Source of the DNA: an uncultured Dehalococcoidia bacterium
Lineage (GTDB): Bacteria > Chloroflexota > Dehalococcoidia > Lucifugimonadales > CATOSD01
DNA: 64,000 nucleotides
NCBI GenBank assembly: GCA_951812395.1
Contig: CATOSD010000001.1
Coordinates: forward strand, 1,523,108 to 1,587,107
Direction of reading: 5' to 3'
This document shows positions 36,102-44,880 of this stretch, in pieces. How positions within the stretch are numbered: position 1 is the first letter of the stretch; every line of letters begins with the position of its first letter. The position numbers and the translations under genes are program-made. Below the pieces are notes generated by a model. The model had not been told where the DNA came from. It saw nothing but the letters and a program-made list of their open reading frames with translations, and ran no database searches.

Positions 36102-36314
36102 ATGCATGACACAGAGATAGTCTTCAAAGTGTGGGAATCTCCAGAAGGCGGATACGAGGCCCGCGCCGTGGACTACGGCATCTTCACCGAGGGAGATGAC
36201 TGGGAGCACCTGAAGTCTATGTTGCGGGACGCGGTGTTGCGCCACTTCGATTACGGCGAGGCGCCCCAGGCGATTCGCATCCACATGGTGCATTGCGAGG
36301 TTATATCCGTGTGA
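36102..36314 (+). CDS. Small HicB-like/DUF1902-type protein
   Basis: The 70-residue protein (FKVWESPEGGYEARAVDYGIFTEGDDWEHLKSMLRDAVLRHF) shows the beta-beta-alpha pattern of the HicB partial RNase-H fold. It lacks a DNA-binding C-terminus, and no HicA toxin is adjacent. It lies 47 bp after sucD and 35 bp before a VOC protein gene. It may be a lone regulator or an orphan antitoxin-like protein. Confidence 0.65.
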   Translation: MHDTEIVFKVWESPEGGYEARAVDYGIFTEGDDWEHLKSMLRDAVLRHFDYGEAPQAIRIHMVHCEVISV

Positions 36315-36349
36315 GCACGCCTCGCGGCGCGTCCCCCTTGGAGGAGAGC

Positions 36350-36733
36350 ATGAAGTTTGTTTATGACCACATCCACCTGCGGACCCAGGACCCCGAGGCC
36401 ACCGCCGAGTACTACGCCAGGGTGTTTGGGGCAGAAGTGCTCAGGTCGGTCCAGTCGGACGGACAGAGCCGCATCGACCTGGACATCGACGGCCTGACGC
36501 TGTTCCTCGCAAAAGTGGGCGAGGACGAAGCCTTCCCCGAAGCGCCTGCCGAGCCGTACCTTGGTCTGGACCACTTCGGCTTTACGGTCGACAACCTGGA
36601 CGAGGCCGCCGCGGAGCTGAAGCAGCGCGGGGCCGAGTTCACGGTGGAGCCGTTCCAGCTTCGCCCCGGACTCAAGATCGCATTCGTGCTGGCGCCAGAA
36701 AACGTGCGCATAGAGCTGCTGGAGCGAGACTAG
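36350..36733 (+). CDS. VOC (glyoxalase-fold) protein
   Basis: The 127-residue protein has two VOC modules. Possible metal ligands are His in YDHIHLRTQD, His in LGLDHFGFTV, and Glu near the C-terminus (VRIELLERD). The ATG at 36350 follows GAGGAG (36341-36346); the frame runs upstream to 36293 without similarity. It is a metal-dependent enzyme of unknown substrate, related in fold but not closely to the epimerase at 4064. Confidence 0.82.
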   Translation: MKFVYDHIHLRTQDPEATAEYYARVFGAEVLRSVQSDGQSRIDLDIDGLTLFLAKVGEDEAFPEAPAEPYLGLDHFGFTVDNLDEAAAELKQRGAEFTVEPFQLRPGLKIAFVLAPENVRIELLERD

Positions 36734-36824
36734 CCGCCACCTAAACGACTACTGGCAAATCACCGTCTTGAGGACGAAAAGGCAAACAGGTCCAAGCTAG
36801 CACCCTGAGCGGACGATTCGGCCC

Positions 36825-37823
36825 CTATTTGAGACCGCGATGTTCATTTGCAAGGCGAATGAAGTAGGGATCCGGGCGCTGAAGTGGATTGAAAGGTAGA
36901 TGAATTGCGCCCAAGCTCGCCTCAAACGCGTCAACGCCTTGAGCCATGCCCAATCTGCGGAGTTCGTCTACGGCTACGAAATTCAGCCTCATCACCAACT
37001 CATAGTCCAAGTAAATGAGTCCATTGTCGAACGCCCGATGATAAGTAGGTGACAAGGCGATTCCGTTTCGGACGTTGTCTATGCTCTGAGTTCCGGCATC
37101 AACTGGCAAGATATGGGCGGCGTCAACCAGTCGAAGTTGCTGTCTTGTGACTGCGCACCTGTTGTCATAGGCATTCAGCACCTGTCGACGAAAACTGGCA
37201 GAGCGGGTCCAACGGCTAGTCTCTTGTACAACACGCCGGCGTTCAGGCGGAAGCTGTGCGACCTCTTCCTCGCCAACTTTTTCCAATACTGATACTCGGC
37301 TGATCACATCTAATGCTGTCGCGTCCTCTCCGAGCCGATGAAGTTCGAGAGCGTGCTGACTATAGAAGTACAGCATATCGCTCCTAACCCCGGCCACGAT
37401 CTCGTTATTGGACTTGGTCTCGAAGGAGATGCCATTCTGCAGCGCTTGATTGATTGTTTCTATGTTTACTTGGACAGACGGAGAGCCGGAAGTAAAGGTA
37501 GTGTGTCGACTCAGGTCGTAGGCTGCAAATACACCTCTGTCTGGTTCATAACCAAGAAGAAGTGTGCACCCGATTGGATTCGCCAGCAGTGGCGATTGGA
37601 CTGAAGTCATCTGAATGCGGTACTCATGGGGCAATGAAGGTCGCCCCCCTGGTGTCAGCGTCCAACAGTAAATCCACATCGAACTCTGCTGGTTATCCCT
37701 GTTAAGAATGTATCGCCTTGGGTGAAAGGAGTTATGAGGTTCGCGCAGAACGACGCAACCAGCATCGGAGATTGCATCAAGAATTGCACGATCTATGACT
37801 TCGCGATATGGAAGAGTAAACAC
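36825..37823 (-). CDS. HNH endonuclease, probable restriction enzyme
   Basis: The 332-residue protein has a unique N-terminal part and an HNH domain at about 215-275. Within it are RCAVTRQQLRLVDAAHILP (His237), the Asn in NVRNGIALS and YHRAFDNG (His262), matching HNH_2-type restriction nucleases. It lies 29 bp downstream of a DNA methyltransferase on the same strand, so the pair is best read as a type II restriction-modification system. The GC content is clearly lower than that of neighbouring genes, suggesting horizontal transfer. The recognition site is unknown. Confidence 0.8.
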   Translation of the reverse strand: MFTLPYREVIDRAILDAISDAGCVVLREPHNSFHPRRYILNRDNQQSSMWIYCWTLTPGGRPSLPHEYRIQMTSVQSPLLANPIGCTLLLGYEPDRGVFAAYDLSRHTTFTSGSPSVQVNIETINQALQNGISFETKSNNEIVAGVRSDMLYFYSQHALELHRLGEDATALDVISRVSVLEKVGEEEVAQLPPERRRVVQETSRWTRSASFRRQVLNAYDNRCAVTRQQLRLVDAAHILPVDAGTQSIDNVRNGIALSPTYHRAFDNGLIYLDYELVMRLNFVAVDELRRLGMAQGVDAFEASLGAIHLPFNPLQRPDPYFIRLANEHRGLK

Positions 37824-37852
37824 GCGTCCTCAGACACAGCGGTTTGTTCGCG

Positions 37853-38932
37853 CTATTCACGCTTATTGGGACGGCTTTGACCTCCATCTTCCGGAAGCCG
37901 AGATTCGGCTATGCCATCCCACAACAACCCAGGACGATGAATGTTGTAAGTCTGCACTTCCCTATGGCCAGCCCGTTTCGGTTGACCTGCATCTACGGGA
38001 TTGAATCTCCCCTGTGCCCCAAGTAGATATTGCTCTTCAATCTCGCCACAGATCCATCGACGTCCAAGCCTCTCGGCTACTTCTCCAGTAGCACAACTTC
38101 CGGCGAAAGGGTCAAGAACTAGGTCTCCGGGATCAGTGAGGAACCGAACAAAGAACTCTGGAATCAGAGTGGGAAATCTGGCTGGGTGTACGGGTAAACT
38201 GTTCTCTTGACAGTACTTGAGATACCGCGAATTGCTCTCAGTGTTTGCGACAGCCAGCAGGTTCGGAGGGATAGCCGCACCATTATCCGTTGTGAAACCG
38301 CTGCCTATGTCGTGGCCACTTGGTCGCCTCTTTGCGCGGTAGCCGTTCTCAATCAGGTTACGCATACTGTCACTATACGGCGTGAGGACTCTACGGTTGC
38401 TCGCTTTTGGCCACGGAGTGCGAGACAGCCAGAACATATTGTTGACTGCATCCTTGACTCTGATCCGCCGGACGTTCACCCACTCCGCTGGTGTAGGAAG
38501 TCGCGATGGGTTCCACCAGAAGAACTCTTGTGCAAGATGGAAGTCAAACTCTTTGCAAAGAGAAATCAACAGTTCGTACTGGTAGAGACTCTTAGTAGGA
38601 ATTCCAGATTGCCACGCCCCTCCAATATCTATGACAAGTGAGCCTTGAGGCTTTAGAATCCTGGCGAACTGACTAGCAAACGGCCTGAACCAGTCTACGT
38701 AGTCATCCGCGTCGACGTTCCCGTACTCCTTCTTCCGAGTTAGTCCGAACGGGGGACTGGTCACAATCAAGTCCACCGATTCATCGTCAATATTGCCCTT
38801 CATTAGTTCGGCGGAGTCCGCCCAATACGCTACACCATAAAAGGTCTGGATGCGTACCACTGGCTCCGAGGGAGTGGCTGAACCATACTGGCCAGACATA
38901 CGTCCATCGTTAACTTGCAGGTTTGTGCTCAT
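37853..38932 (-). CDS. DNA methyltransferase (N4-cytosine/N6-adenine, beta-type)
   Basis: The protein has motif IV first, DLIVTSPPFGLTRK (about 54-67). The SAM-binding motif DPFAGSCATGEVAERLGRRW comes near the C-terminus, the order of beta-class amino-methyltransferases. TSPPF favours N4-cytosine or N6-adenine. The ATG at 38932 (MSTNLQV) is preferred over a TTG at 38980. It would protect the host from the HNH nuclease encoded downstream. AT-richer composition than the flanks supports acquisition as a unit. Confidence 0.87.
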   Translation of the reverse strand: MSTNLQVNDGRMSGQYGSATPSEPVVRIQTFYGVAYWADSAELMKGNIDDESVDLIVTSPPFGLTRKKEYGNVDADDYVDWFRPFASQFARILKPQGSLVIDIGGAWQSGIPTKSLYQYELLISLCKEFDFHLAQEFFWWNPSRLPTPAEWVNVRRIRVKDAVNNMFWLSRTPWPKASNRRVLTPYSDSMRNLIENGYRAKRRPSGHDIGSGFTTDNGAAIPPNLLAVANTESNSRYLKYCQENSLPVHPARFPTLIPEFFVRFLTDPGDLVLDPFAGSCATGEVAERLGRRWICGEIEEQYLLGAQGRFNPVDAGQPKRAGHREVQTYNIHRPGLLWDGIAESRLPEDGGQSRPNKRE

Positions 38933-39137
38933 AGCAGTGTCGCCCTTCCCAAGCCGTTGAAAGTGTGGCACAGGAATCAACTATAGTATACATAGTCGAT
39001 GTGATTGCCCCTACGGCAACCAACGTGAAACCTTTGTGCGAATTCGGCAAGCACGCACTACTGTATAGGAAGCTCACTGGAGTTTCAAGATTCCGGCGTC
39101 TAATGCTGCTGATCTGAGGGGAGAGATGCGCCTCACC

Positions 39138-40106
39138 CTACTTCCCCAGCTTCCGCCCCAGGTTCTCCAGCATGTCGTCCACCATAGCGTCCAGGTCATA
39201 CTTCGGATTCCAACCCCATTCCCGGCGCGCGGCCGAGTCGTCCAGGGAGTCCGGCCAGGAGTCCGCGATGGCCTGGCGCAGCGGGTCTACCTCGTACTCC
39301 ATCACGAAGCCCGGAATGCGCCCGCGTATCGCGTCCGCGAGTTGCGCGGGCGTAAAGCTCATCGCGCCCACGTTGAAGTCAGCGTGGTGTTCCAGTCCGC
39401 CGGGGTCGGCCTCCGCGAGCTGCACGAGCGAATCGATGGCGTCCGGCATGTACATCATCGGCAGCGCCGTGTCGGGTCGCAGGTAGCAAGTGTAGCGTCC
39501 TTCCCGGATGGCCCCGTAGAAGATCGCCACCGCGTAGTCCGTGGTCCCGGCCGTCGGCTCCGTCTTCCAGCTCACGATCCCCGGCAACCGCACGCCCCTC
39601 ACGTCCAGGCCGCGCTTTTCTGCGTAGTAGTTGCCCATAAGCTCGCCGAACACCTTGGCGATGCCGTAGAGCGTCGTGGGTCTCAGAATGGTGTCGTTGG
39701 GAGTGTTTTCGCGCGGCGTGTCCGGCCCGAACGCGGCGATAGAGCTAGGCACGATCACGCGCCGCAGGCCGTTGCTCCTGGCTGCCTCCAGCACGTTGTA
39801 GGCGCCGGCCACGTTCACGGCGTAGGCCGTCGCAGGGTTGTTCTCCGCCAGCGCCGACAAAATCGAGCTCATGTGGTAGAGCGCTCCTACGTCGTACCGC
39901 TTGAGCGCGGCGTCGACGTCGTCGTAGCTCGATACGTCGACCGTCGCGGACGGGCCGGCGTCCCGCACGTCCGGCGGTAGCGGCGTCACGTGACCCGCGG
40001 CCACCACGTTGTCCTCGCCGTAGCGCGCCCTCAACTCAGGCACCAGCTCGGAGCCAATCTGTCCCGCCGCGCCGGTTACCAGAATGCGTTCCACGCTATG
40101 TCCCAA
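39138..40106 (-). CDS. L-threonine 3-dehydrogenase-like extended SDR
   Basis: The 322-residue NAD-dependent epimerase-fold enzyme has ILVTGAAGQIGSELVPEL at the N-terminus and a catalytic Tyr-Lys in TTLYGIAKVFGE. The specific segments GTTDYAVAIFYGAIREGRY and LPMMYMPDAIDSLVQL match the GalE-like threonine dehydrogenases of bacteria and animals. Proposed reaction: threonine to 2-amino-3-ketobutyrate. It lies 13 bp downstream of an SDR gene. A UDP-sugar epimerase role is less likely. Confidence 0.82.
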   Translation of the reverse strand: MGHSVERILVTGAAGQIGSELVPELRARYGEDNVVAAGHVTPLPPDVRDAGPSATVDVSSYDDVDAALKRYDVGALYHMSSILSALAENNPATAYAVNVAGAYNVLEAARSNGLRRVIVPSSIAAFGPDTPRENTPNDTILRPTTLYGIAKVFGELMGNYYAEKRGLDVRGVRLPGIVSWKTEPTAGTTDYAVAIFYGAIREGRYTCYLRPDTALPMMYMPDAIDSLVQLAEADPGGLEHHADFNVGAMSFTPAQLADAIRGRIPGFVMEYEVDPLRQAIADSWPDSLDDSAARREWGWNPKYDLDAMVDDMLENLGRKLGK

Positions 40107-40119
40107 TCCCCTTCCGCGC

Positions 40120-40890
40120 TCAGATCATCAGGTCGCCGCCGTTTATGTCCAGCGACGCGCCCGTGATGTACGATGCACGGTCTGACGCAAGAAACGCCAC
40201 CAGTTCGGCGACCTCTCCCGGTTCGCCCAGCCGCTCTATCGGAAAGCCGCGGGCGTAGGCGTCCGCGCGCTCGGGGTCGATGACGGCGCGCACCATCTCC
40301 GTGTCGATCAGGCCCGGGCAGACCGCGTTCACGGTGATGCCGTAGGCGGCGACCTCCTTCGCGAGATGCCGCGTGAAGCCGAGCACGCCCGCCTTGGCGG
40401 CGGTGTAGTGGGCGCCGCCGACGGTGCTGACGTTCTTCCCGGCGGTCGACGAGAAGTTGACGATTCGCCCCCAGCCGGCCTCCCGCATGGGGCCTATCGC
40501 CGCCTGCGAGCACAGGAACGTGCCTCTGAGGTTGACACCGATGACCAGGTCCCACTCGTCCGCGTCCATGTCTTCCACTGCGGTTGGGTACAGGATGCCC
40601 GCGTTGTTGACCAGCACGTGCAGCGCGCCATAGCGATCGTCGGCGACCCGAAACATTTCCCGCACCGCATTCGGCTGCGATACGTCGCCCGCCACCGCCG
40701 TGGCGTCGTGCCCGGCGTCCGAGAGCGCCTTGGCCGTGCGCTCGGCCGATTCGGCGCTGATGTCGTTCACCACGACCCTTGCGCCCCCTTCAGCCAGCCT
40801 CGCGGCAACGGCGCGGCCCATGCCCTGTCCGGCGCCGGTGACCAACGCCACCTTTCCAGTGAATTCGGTGCTGGCTTTCACAAGGGCCAT
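40120..40890 (-). CDS. FabG-like short-chain dehydrogenase
   Basis: The 256-residue classical SDR has TGxxxGxG as VTGAGQGMGRAVA, NNAG in LVNNAGI, and the Ser-Tyr-Lys site NFSSTAGKN...YTAAKAGVLGF. The C-terminus reads YITGASLDINGGDLMI. It is an NAD(P)-dependent oxidoreductase; a 3-oxoacyl-ACP reductase or an alcohol/sugar dehydrogenase is possible. It is co-directional with the threonine-dehydrogenase-like gene. Confidence 0.9.
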   Translation of the reverse strand: MALVKASTEFTGKVALVTGAGQGMGRAVAARLAEGGARVVVNDISAESAERTAKALSDAGHDATAVAGDVSQPNAVREMFRVADDRYGALHVLVNNAGILYPTAVEDMDADEWDLVIGVNLRGTFLCSQAAIGPMREAGWGRIVNFSSTAGKNVSTVGGAHYTAAKAGVLGFTRHLAKEVAAYGITVNAVCPGLIDTEMVRAVIDPERADAYARGFPIERLGEPGEVAELVAFLASDRASYITGASLDINGGDLMI

Positions 40891-40925
40891 CTTTACGACT
40901 TCTACTCCGTCTAAAGTTCTCCAAG

Positions 40926-40944
40926 GGCCGGTTCGCGAACCGCC
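40926..40944. repeat. Palindrome with CGGTTCGCGAACCG core
   Basis: A 14-bp perfect palindrome at 40929-40942. The same core occurs in the longer palindrome at 55382-55405. Confidence 0.6.
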
Positions 40945-40952
40945 ACCAAGCA

Positions 40953-40987
40953 GAGAGCGCCACGCCTGCTAAGGCGACGGCGCTCTC
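40953..40987 (-). terminator. Hairpin downstream of aprA
   Basis: GAGAGCGC (40953-40960) pairs with GCGCTCTC (40980-40987), with an inner GCCT/AGGC stem. It lies 30 bp after the aprA stop and probably ends or protects the aprBA transcript. No T-run follows. Confidence 0.5.
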
Positions 40988-41017
40988 ACATTCTACGTCG
41001 TGCTGGCCTCCCGCGGC

Positions 41018-42892
41018 CTACTTTACGAGTTGATTGTACGGCTTGGTGAAGACGTCCCAGTTCTTCGTGTTGGGATCGAACCGCGAATTGACGAACACCC
41101 GCCAGTTCTCGTCGTCCAGGTCGGGATAGTCGCTGCGGTAGTAGTAACCGGGCCAGCGCGTCTCCTTGCGGTGGATCAGGTGCCTCACGTGGGCCTCGGC
41201 GACCCAGGCGCGATGCACCACCTCCCAGCCCCTGAGCAGCTCGTGGAGGTTTCGCGCTGCGAGCTGATCGAGGTCCTGCCTCAGCCAGGTCAGCAGCTCC
41301 AGCCCGCGCTTGAGCAGCGGCTCGTTCATGGTGTACTGCGTCGAGATGCCGCCTGCGTACTCGTCCATTATCTTCTGAAGCCGGATGAGCGCCTGCTTGG
41401 GCATCAAGTAGTTGGGGTTGACTTCTTCGGAGGTGGACACCCCGCTGTGCGACTTGAACGTGTCGAGCGGCCTCAGGATGTCGCGGGCCAGCTCCTGCAC
41501 CCTGTCCTCGTCTATCTGCGGGGCGTCGGCCACGTCGCGGGCGTAGGCGACAGCCGCCTTCGCGGCGATCTTGCCCTCGGTGAAAGACCCCGACGAAAAC
41601 TTGTGAGGCGCCGCGCCAACGCCGTCGCCGGCGGCGAACAGGCCGTTGATGGTGAGCATACGGTTGTAGCCCCACCTGTATTCCGGGGGTGACAGATCCT
41701 CGGGTCCGCTCACCCACGCTCCGGCCTCGCCGGAGTGCGAGCCCATAATATAGGGCTCCGCCAGCACTATCTCGGAAGGAGTGTCCTCCGGGGCGATGTT
41801 CTGCGACGCCCACATCAGCGCCTGGGAGATAGTCATGTCCAGGAAGTCTTCCCATGCCTCGCTGCGCACTTCCTCGAACTTCTCCGGGTCAAACTCACCG
41901 TTGTCGTCCTTCGACAGCCTGGCGATGGCCTCCTCGGTGCGGATGTAGATGGGCGACTTGCCCTCCGTAATGTCCAGGAACATCTGGTGATTGCGAAGCG
42001 GCGTCGGCGTCGGCACCGCGGAGCCGTAGGGGTCCCACTTCTTCAAATCGGGGGCCCTGGTCTGGGTGTAGTCTTCGCCGTAGGCGTTGGTGGCCCTCGC
42101 TCCGAAGAACTGGAACCACATGCCGATCGGCCCGTAGCCGTCCTTGAACCGCGACGGCACGAAGCGGTGCTCCATCTGCGTCATCTCCGCGCCCAGCGGG
42201 ATGACCAGGCCGTACACCGAGCCGGTGTCGAACACCGAATACCAGGTGCGGCCAAGGCCCTCACCGGTCGAGCGCGGGCGGAAGATGTTGGAAGCGCCTC
42301 CGGACGTGCAGATCACGGCGCGCGCCTTGAATACGTATATCTTGCCGTCGCGAACGCCCACGCCTATCGCGCCGGCAATGCGATTCTCGTCGCGCTTGTC
42401 CGGCAGCAGGTGCGTAATGAGAATGCGCTCGTAAAGGTTGTCTGGTCCGAGGGCCGTGCGGGCCGGCTCGGCCACCACCGGCTTGAGCGACTCGCCGTGG
42501 ATGGGAAGCTGCCAGCGGCCGACGCGCTGGTACGAGCCGTCGGGCTTCTTGAATATGGGCAGGCCCCACTCTTCCCACATGTGGACCGAGGCGTCGACGT
42601 GGCGGGCCACGTCGTACACGAGATCCTCGCGCGCCAGACCCATCATGTCGTTGCGGACGTACTCCACGAAGTCCTCGGGAGTGTTCCAACCTGATCGCAT
42701 CCCCATGTAGCAGTTGATGGCGGACAGCCCCTCTCCGGTGGCTCCACTCCGCTCGATCACGGCCTTCTCGACCATCACGACGCGCAGGTCCTTGCCCCAG
42801 AAGTTGGCCTCGAACGCGGCGCCGCAGCCGCTCATGCCGCCGCCGACGATGAGGACGTCGCACTCGATAGTCTGAATGTCAGGCGTTGTCAT
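41018..42892 (-). CDS. aprA: Adenylylsulfate (APS) reductase, alpha subunit
   Basis: The 624-residue FAD protein of the fumarate-reductase fold has VLIVGGGMSGCGAAFEA (about 13-29). AprA-specific blocks are ERSGATGEGLSAINCYMG, RNDMMGLAREDLVYDVARHV, RFVPSRFKDGYGPIGMWF, PYIMGSHSGEAGAWVSGPED and GDGVGAAPHKFSSGSF. It interconverts APS and sulfite plus AMP in the cytoplasm. It is paired with AprB 37 bp upstream. No sat, qmo or dsr genes are in the window, so the direction (sulfite oxidation or sulfate reduction) is open. Confidence 0.95.
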   Translation of the reverse strand: MTTPDIQTIECDVLIVGGGMSGCGAAFEANFWGKDLRVVMVEKAVIERSGATGEGLSAINCYMGMRSGWNTPEDFVEYVRNDMMGLAREDLVYDVARHVDASVHMWEEWGLPIFKKPDGSYQRVGRWQLPIHGESLKPVVAEPARTALGPDNLYERILITHLLPDKRDENRIAGAIGVGVRDGKIYVFKARAVICTSGGASNIFRPRSTGEGLGRTWYSVFDTGSVYGLVIPLGAEMTQMEHRFVPSRFKDGYGPIGMWFQFFGARATNAYGEDYTQTRAPDLKKWDPYGSAVPTPTPLRNHQMFLDITEGKSPIYIRTEEAIARLSKDDNGEFDPEKFEEVRSEAWEDFLDMTISQALMWASQNIAPEDTPSEIVLAEPYIMGSHSGEAGAWVSGPEDLSPPEYRWGYNRMLTINGLFAAGDGVGAAPHKFSSGSFTEGKIAAKAAVAYARDVADAPQIDEDRVQELARDILRPLDTFKSHSGVSTSEEVNPNYLMPKQALIRLQKIMDEYAGGISTQYTMNEPLLKRGLELLTWLRQDLDQLAARNLHELLRGWEVVHRAWVAEAHVRHLIHRKETRWPGYYYRSDYPDLDDENWRVFVNSRFDPNTKNWDVFTKPYNQLVK

Positions 42893-42929
42893 ATCCTATG
42901 CAACCTTCCTTGTTGGCTCTGCATCGTGG

Positions 42930-43376
42930 TTAGCTCTGCATCGTGGACAGATTGTCCACGCCCAGCCAGATGGATTCGCCGGCCAGTCCTTGGCCTGCTG
43001 CGTCCTGCGGCCCGGGCTCTGGGAAGTCCTTGTACGGCTCCGTCGAACCGACCGGCGTTGTGCGGACGGGGAACGTGAAGTTAAGCTCTCTGCCGTCCCT
43101 GAACCTCACGTCCCAGGTGATGTCGCTGTCGGTCCTGTGGGGCTTGAGGTACGCGCCCAGCGGCACGAAGTCCGCGTAGCCCCGCACTTCGATGGCTTCC
43201 TGCGGGCACATCTTAACGCAGGCGAAGCACTCGGAACACATTTCAGGCTCCTGATTGAAGCCCTTGCGGGTTTCCTGGTGCAGCACCATCAGGTCGTTGG
43301 GGCATATGTGAACGCATTGGGGTACATCCAGCGAACTGCAGCTGTCGCACACCTTGGGGTCCACGAATGTAGGCAT
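42930..43376 (-). CDS. aprB: Adenylylsulfate reductase, beta subunit (ferredoxin)
   Basis: The 148-residue protein starts MPTFVDPKVCDSC. Two 4Fe-4S sites use C10, C13, C21, C25 and C47, C50, C53, C57 (EMCSECFACVKMCPQEAIEV). The AprB tail follows (RGYADFVPLGAYLKP, FTFPVRTTPVGS) and wraps AprA. It relays electrons to the FAD of AprA. The ATG at 43376 is preceded by GAGGTGAG (about 43389-43381). It is first in the aprBA operon, behind a long leader. Confidence 0.95.
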   Translation of the reverse strand: MPTFVDPKVCDSCSSLDVPQCVHICPNDLMVLHQETRKGFNQEPEMCSECFACVKMCPQEAIEVRGYADFVPLGAYLKPHRTDSDITWDVRFRDGRELNFTFPVRTTPVGSTEPYKDFPEPGPQDAAGQGLAGESIWLGVDNLSTMQS

Positions 43377-43407
43377 TTTCTCACCTCGACTCTAACTTGT
43401 TACAGAC

Positions 43408-43443
43408 AAAAAAAGAGATGGCACCGCCGGCAGCAATGCCATC
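43408..43443 (-). terminator. Intrinsic terminator in the aprBA leader (possible attenuator)
   Basis: On the minus strand GATGGCA (43443-43437) pairs with TGCCATC (43423-43417) and is followed by TC and seven Ts (43414-43408). This is a classical rho-independent terminator just 31 nt before the aprB start codon. No minus-strand gene originally ended here, so it may act as a conditional attenuator. Confidence 0.6.
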
Positions 43444-43580
43444 ACGCGCAAAGGCCTATTGCAACCACCTGGAGGAAGGGTACAGATGCACGCCCTCAAA
43501 CGCTCCTTTTCGACTGGCAATCTACTCTTGCAATCCCGCGTCGCCGTACCACACCCGCAGCGGGCGGCGCCACGCCAAAA

Positions 43581-43610
43581 ATGTTAGCACACATAACGGC
43601 CGGTTGTCAC
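43581..43610 (-). promoter_or_regulatory. Candidate aprBA promoter
   Basis: On the minus strand GTGACA (43610-43605), an 18-bp spacer and TAACAT (43586-43581). Transcription from here would give a 5' leader of about 200 nt containing the terminator at 43408-43443. Confidence 0.4.
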
Positions 43611-44370
43611 GAAGTGAGCCAGCAAAGTGGTCGCGACGGACGATGCTCGACAAAGGTACAATGAAGGCTAGGCAGTGTTGACATGTAGTCTTAGCCATAC
43701 GAGAGCACTCGGAAACATTGAGGAAACCGAAAGAGGAACACTCGTACGGACATGAAGCGGGTCGTCATAGTGGGCGGAGGCGCCGCCGGGTTGAGCGCCG
43801 CCCACACGCTAAAGAAGCGTGGCTTCGCTCCGGTCCTGCTCGAAGCTGACGACCGTGCGGGCGGGCGCCTCATCGGCGACAAAGTGGACGGCTTCTCCAT
43901 CGATGCTGGCGCCGACTTCTTCTGCTGCTTCTTCGACGCGACCTTCCGCATCTGCGAGGAGTTGGGTTTGTCTTTGGTCCGCTCCAAAGTGAATCTCAGG
44001 TGGTTCAGGGACGGCCGGTGGACTGCAACGACGTCGGGCCTGTCGGTTGGCAACCCTTTCAGAAACCTGCCTGTGGCCCATGCACTGAGATTCCAGTCGC
44101 CCCGGGCAGTGCTTCCCAACATGAAGCTGTTCCGGAGCATACTTTGCCAATCGAAATACCAGAGCTTCGCCACTGACAGCCGGATCGCCGAGATTGACGG
44201 AGAAGAGAGCTTTGGCGAAAACCTGGAGAGGCTAGGCGCGACCGAATATCTCCAGACCACGTTGAGGGGATTTCTGTAGATGACAATGGGCCACGTGGAA
44301 TTCTCCGGCGAGGCGTACATGCGGACCTATCTGGCGGAAATGCTGCTGAATGCGGTCAAGCTCTAAGAAA

Positions 44371-44880
44371 CTATCTCAAAACAGTCAGACGCCACTGACG
44401 ACGGAACCACAGAAGCGTGCAAGCGAGTTGCAGTACTCCGAGGTAGTTCGACGCCTTCTTATCGTAGCGAACCAGAACCGCACGACACTTTGAGAGCCAT
44501 GCCAGCGTCCGTTCCACAACCCACCGACGCGCCGGATACCGCTTCTGTCCAGAGCCGTCCAGCTTCTCCTCTCCGATGCGTCGGATGTGCTCCCGATAGC
44601 CGTGTCCGGCGGCAGCCCGACGCCCCGAAGGATTGTCATACCCTTTGTCCAGACACAGGTGTTGGGGTTCCTCCTCCCTGGGCTGCGGCCGCTTGACCAC
44701 AATGGCGGAAAGGGTCGCCTCCAACAACTTGGCGTCATGGACGTTTGCTCCCGCAACCGCAATGCTCAAAGGGCCGCCCTCTCCATCCACAAGGAGACTC
44801 CGCTTGCTACCAGCCTTGCCACGGTCCGTCGGGTTGGGCCCAATCAGGTCCCCCCCAAACGTGCCTTGCCCATGGCGCCG
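44371..44880 (-). CDS. IS5-type transposase, orfB (catalytic half, -1 frame)
   Basis: The frame resumes at TFGGDLIGPNPTDRGKAGSKRS and carries the DDE-type catalytic region: LLVDGEGGPLSIAVAGANVHD, LCLDKGYDN and the RRWVVERTLAWLSKCR block (R-x3-E-x7-K signature). The frame is open upstream to 45156, but the part before about 44880 is a shadow of orfA. It is translated by -1 slippage at the G7 run. The residues look intact. Confidence 0.8.
   Translation of the reverse strand, partial: RRHGQGTFGGDLIGPNPTDRGKAGSKRSLLVDGEGGPLSIAVAGANVHDAKLLEATLSAIVVKRPQPREEEPQHLCLDKGYDNPSGRRAAAGHGYREHIRRIGEEKLDGSGQKRYPARRWVVERTLAWLSKCRAVLVRYDKKASNYLGVLQLACTLLWFRRQWRLTVLR

Larger units (their letters stand above)
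43377..43751. other. Intergenic region between aprB and the FAD oxidoreductase remnant
   Basis: The 375 bp hold, on the minus strand, the aprB Shine-Dalgarno, a terminator hairpin and a candidate promoter. On the plus strand there is a TTGACA at 43678-43683 without a well-spaced -10. No reading frame of interest was seen. Confidence 0.6.

Noticed and set aside
43678..43683. TTGACA as promoter of the FAD oxidoreductase gene
   Set aside because: No -10-like hexamer at 16-18 bp; the nearest candidate is about 12 bp away.
44277..44279. In-frame TAG as a recoded codon (stop reassignment)
   Set aside because: TAG ends other genes in the window, and this gene has further stops, a frameshift and an IS, so simple decay explains it.
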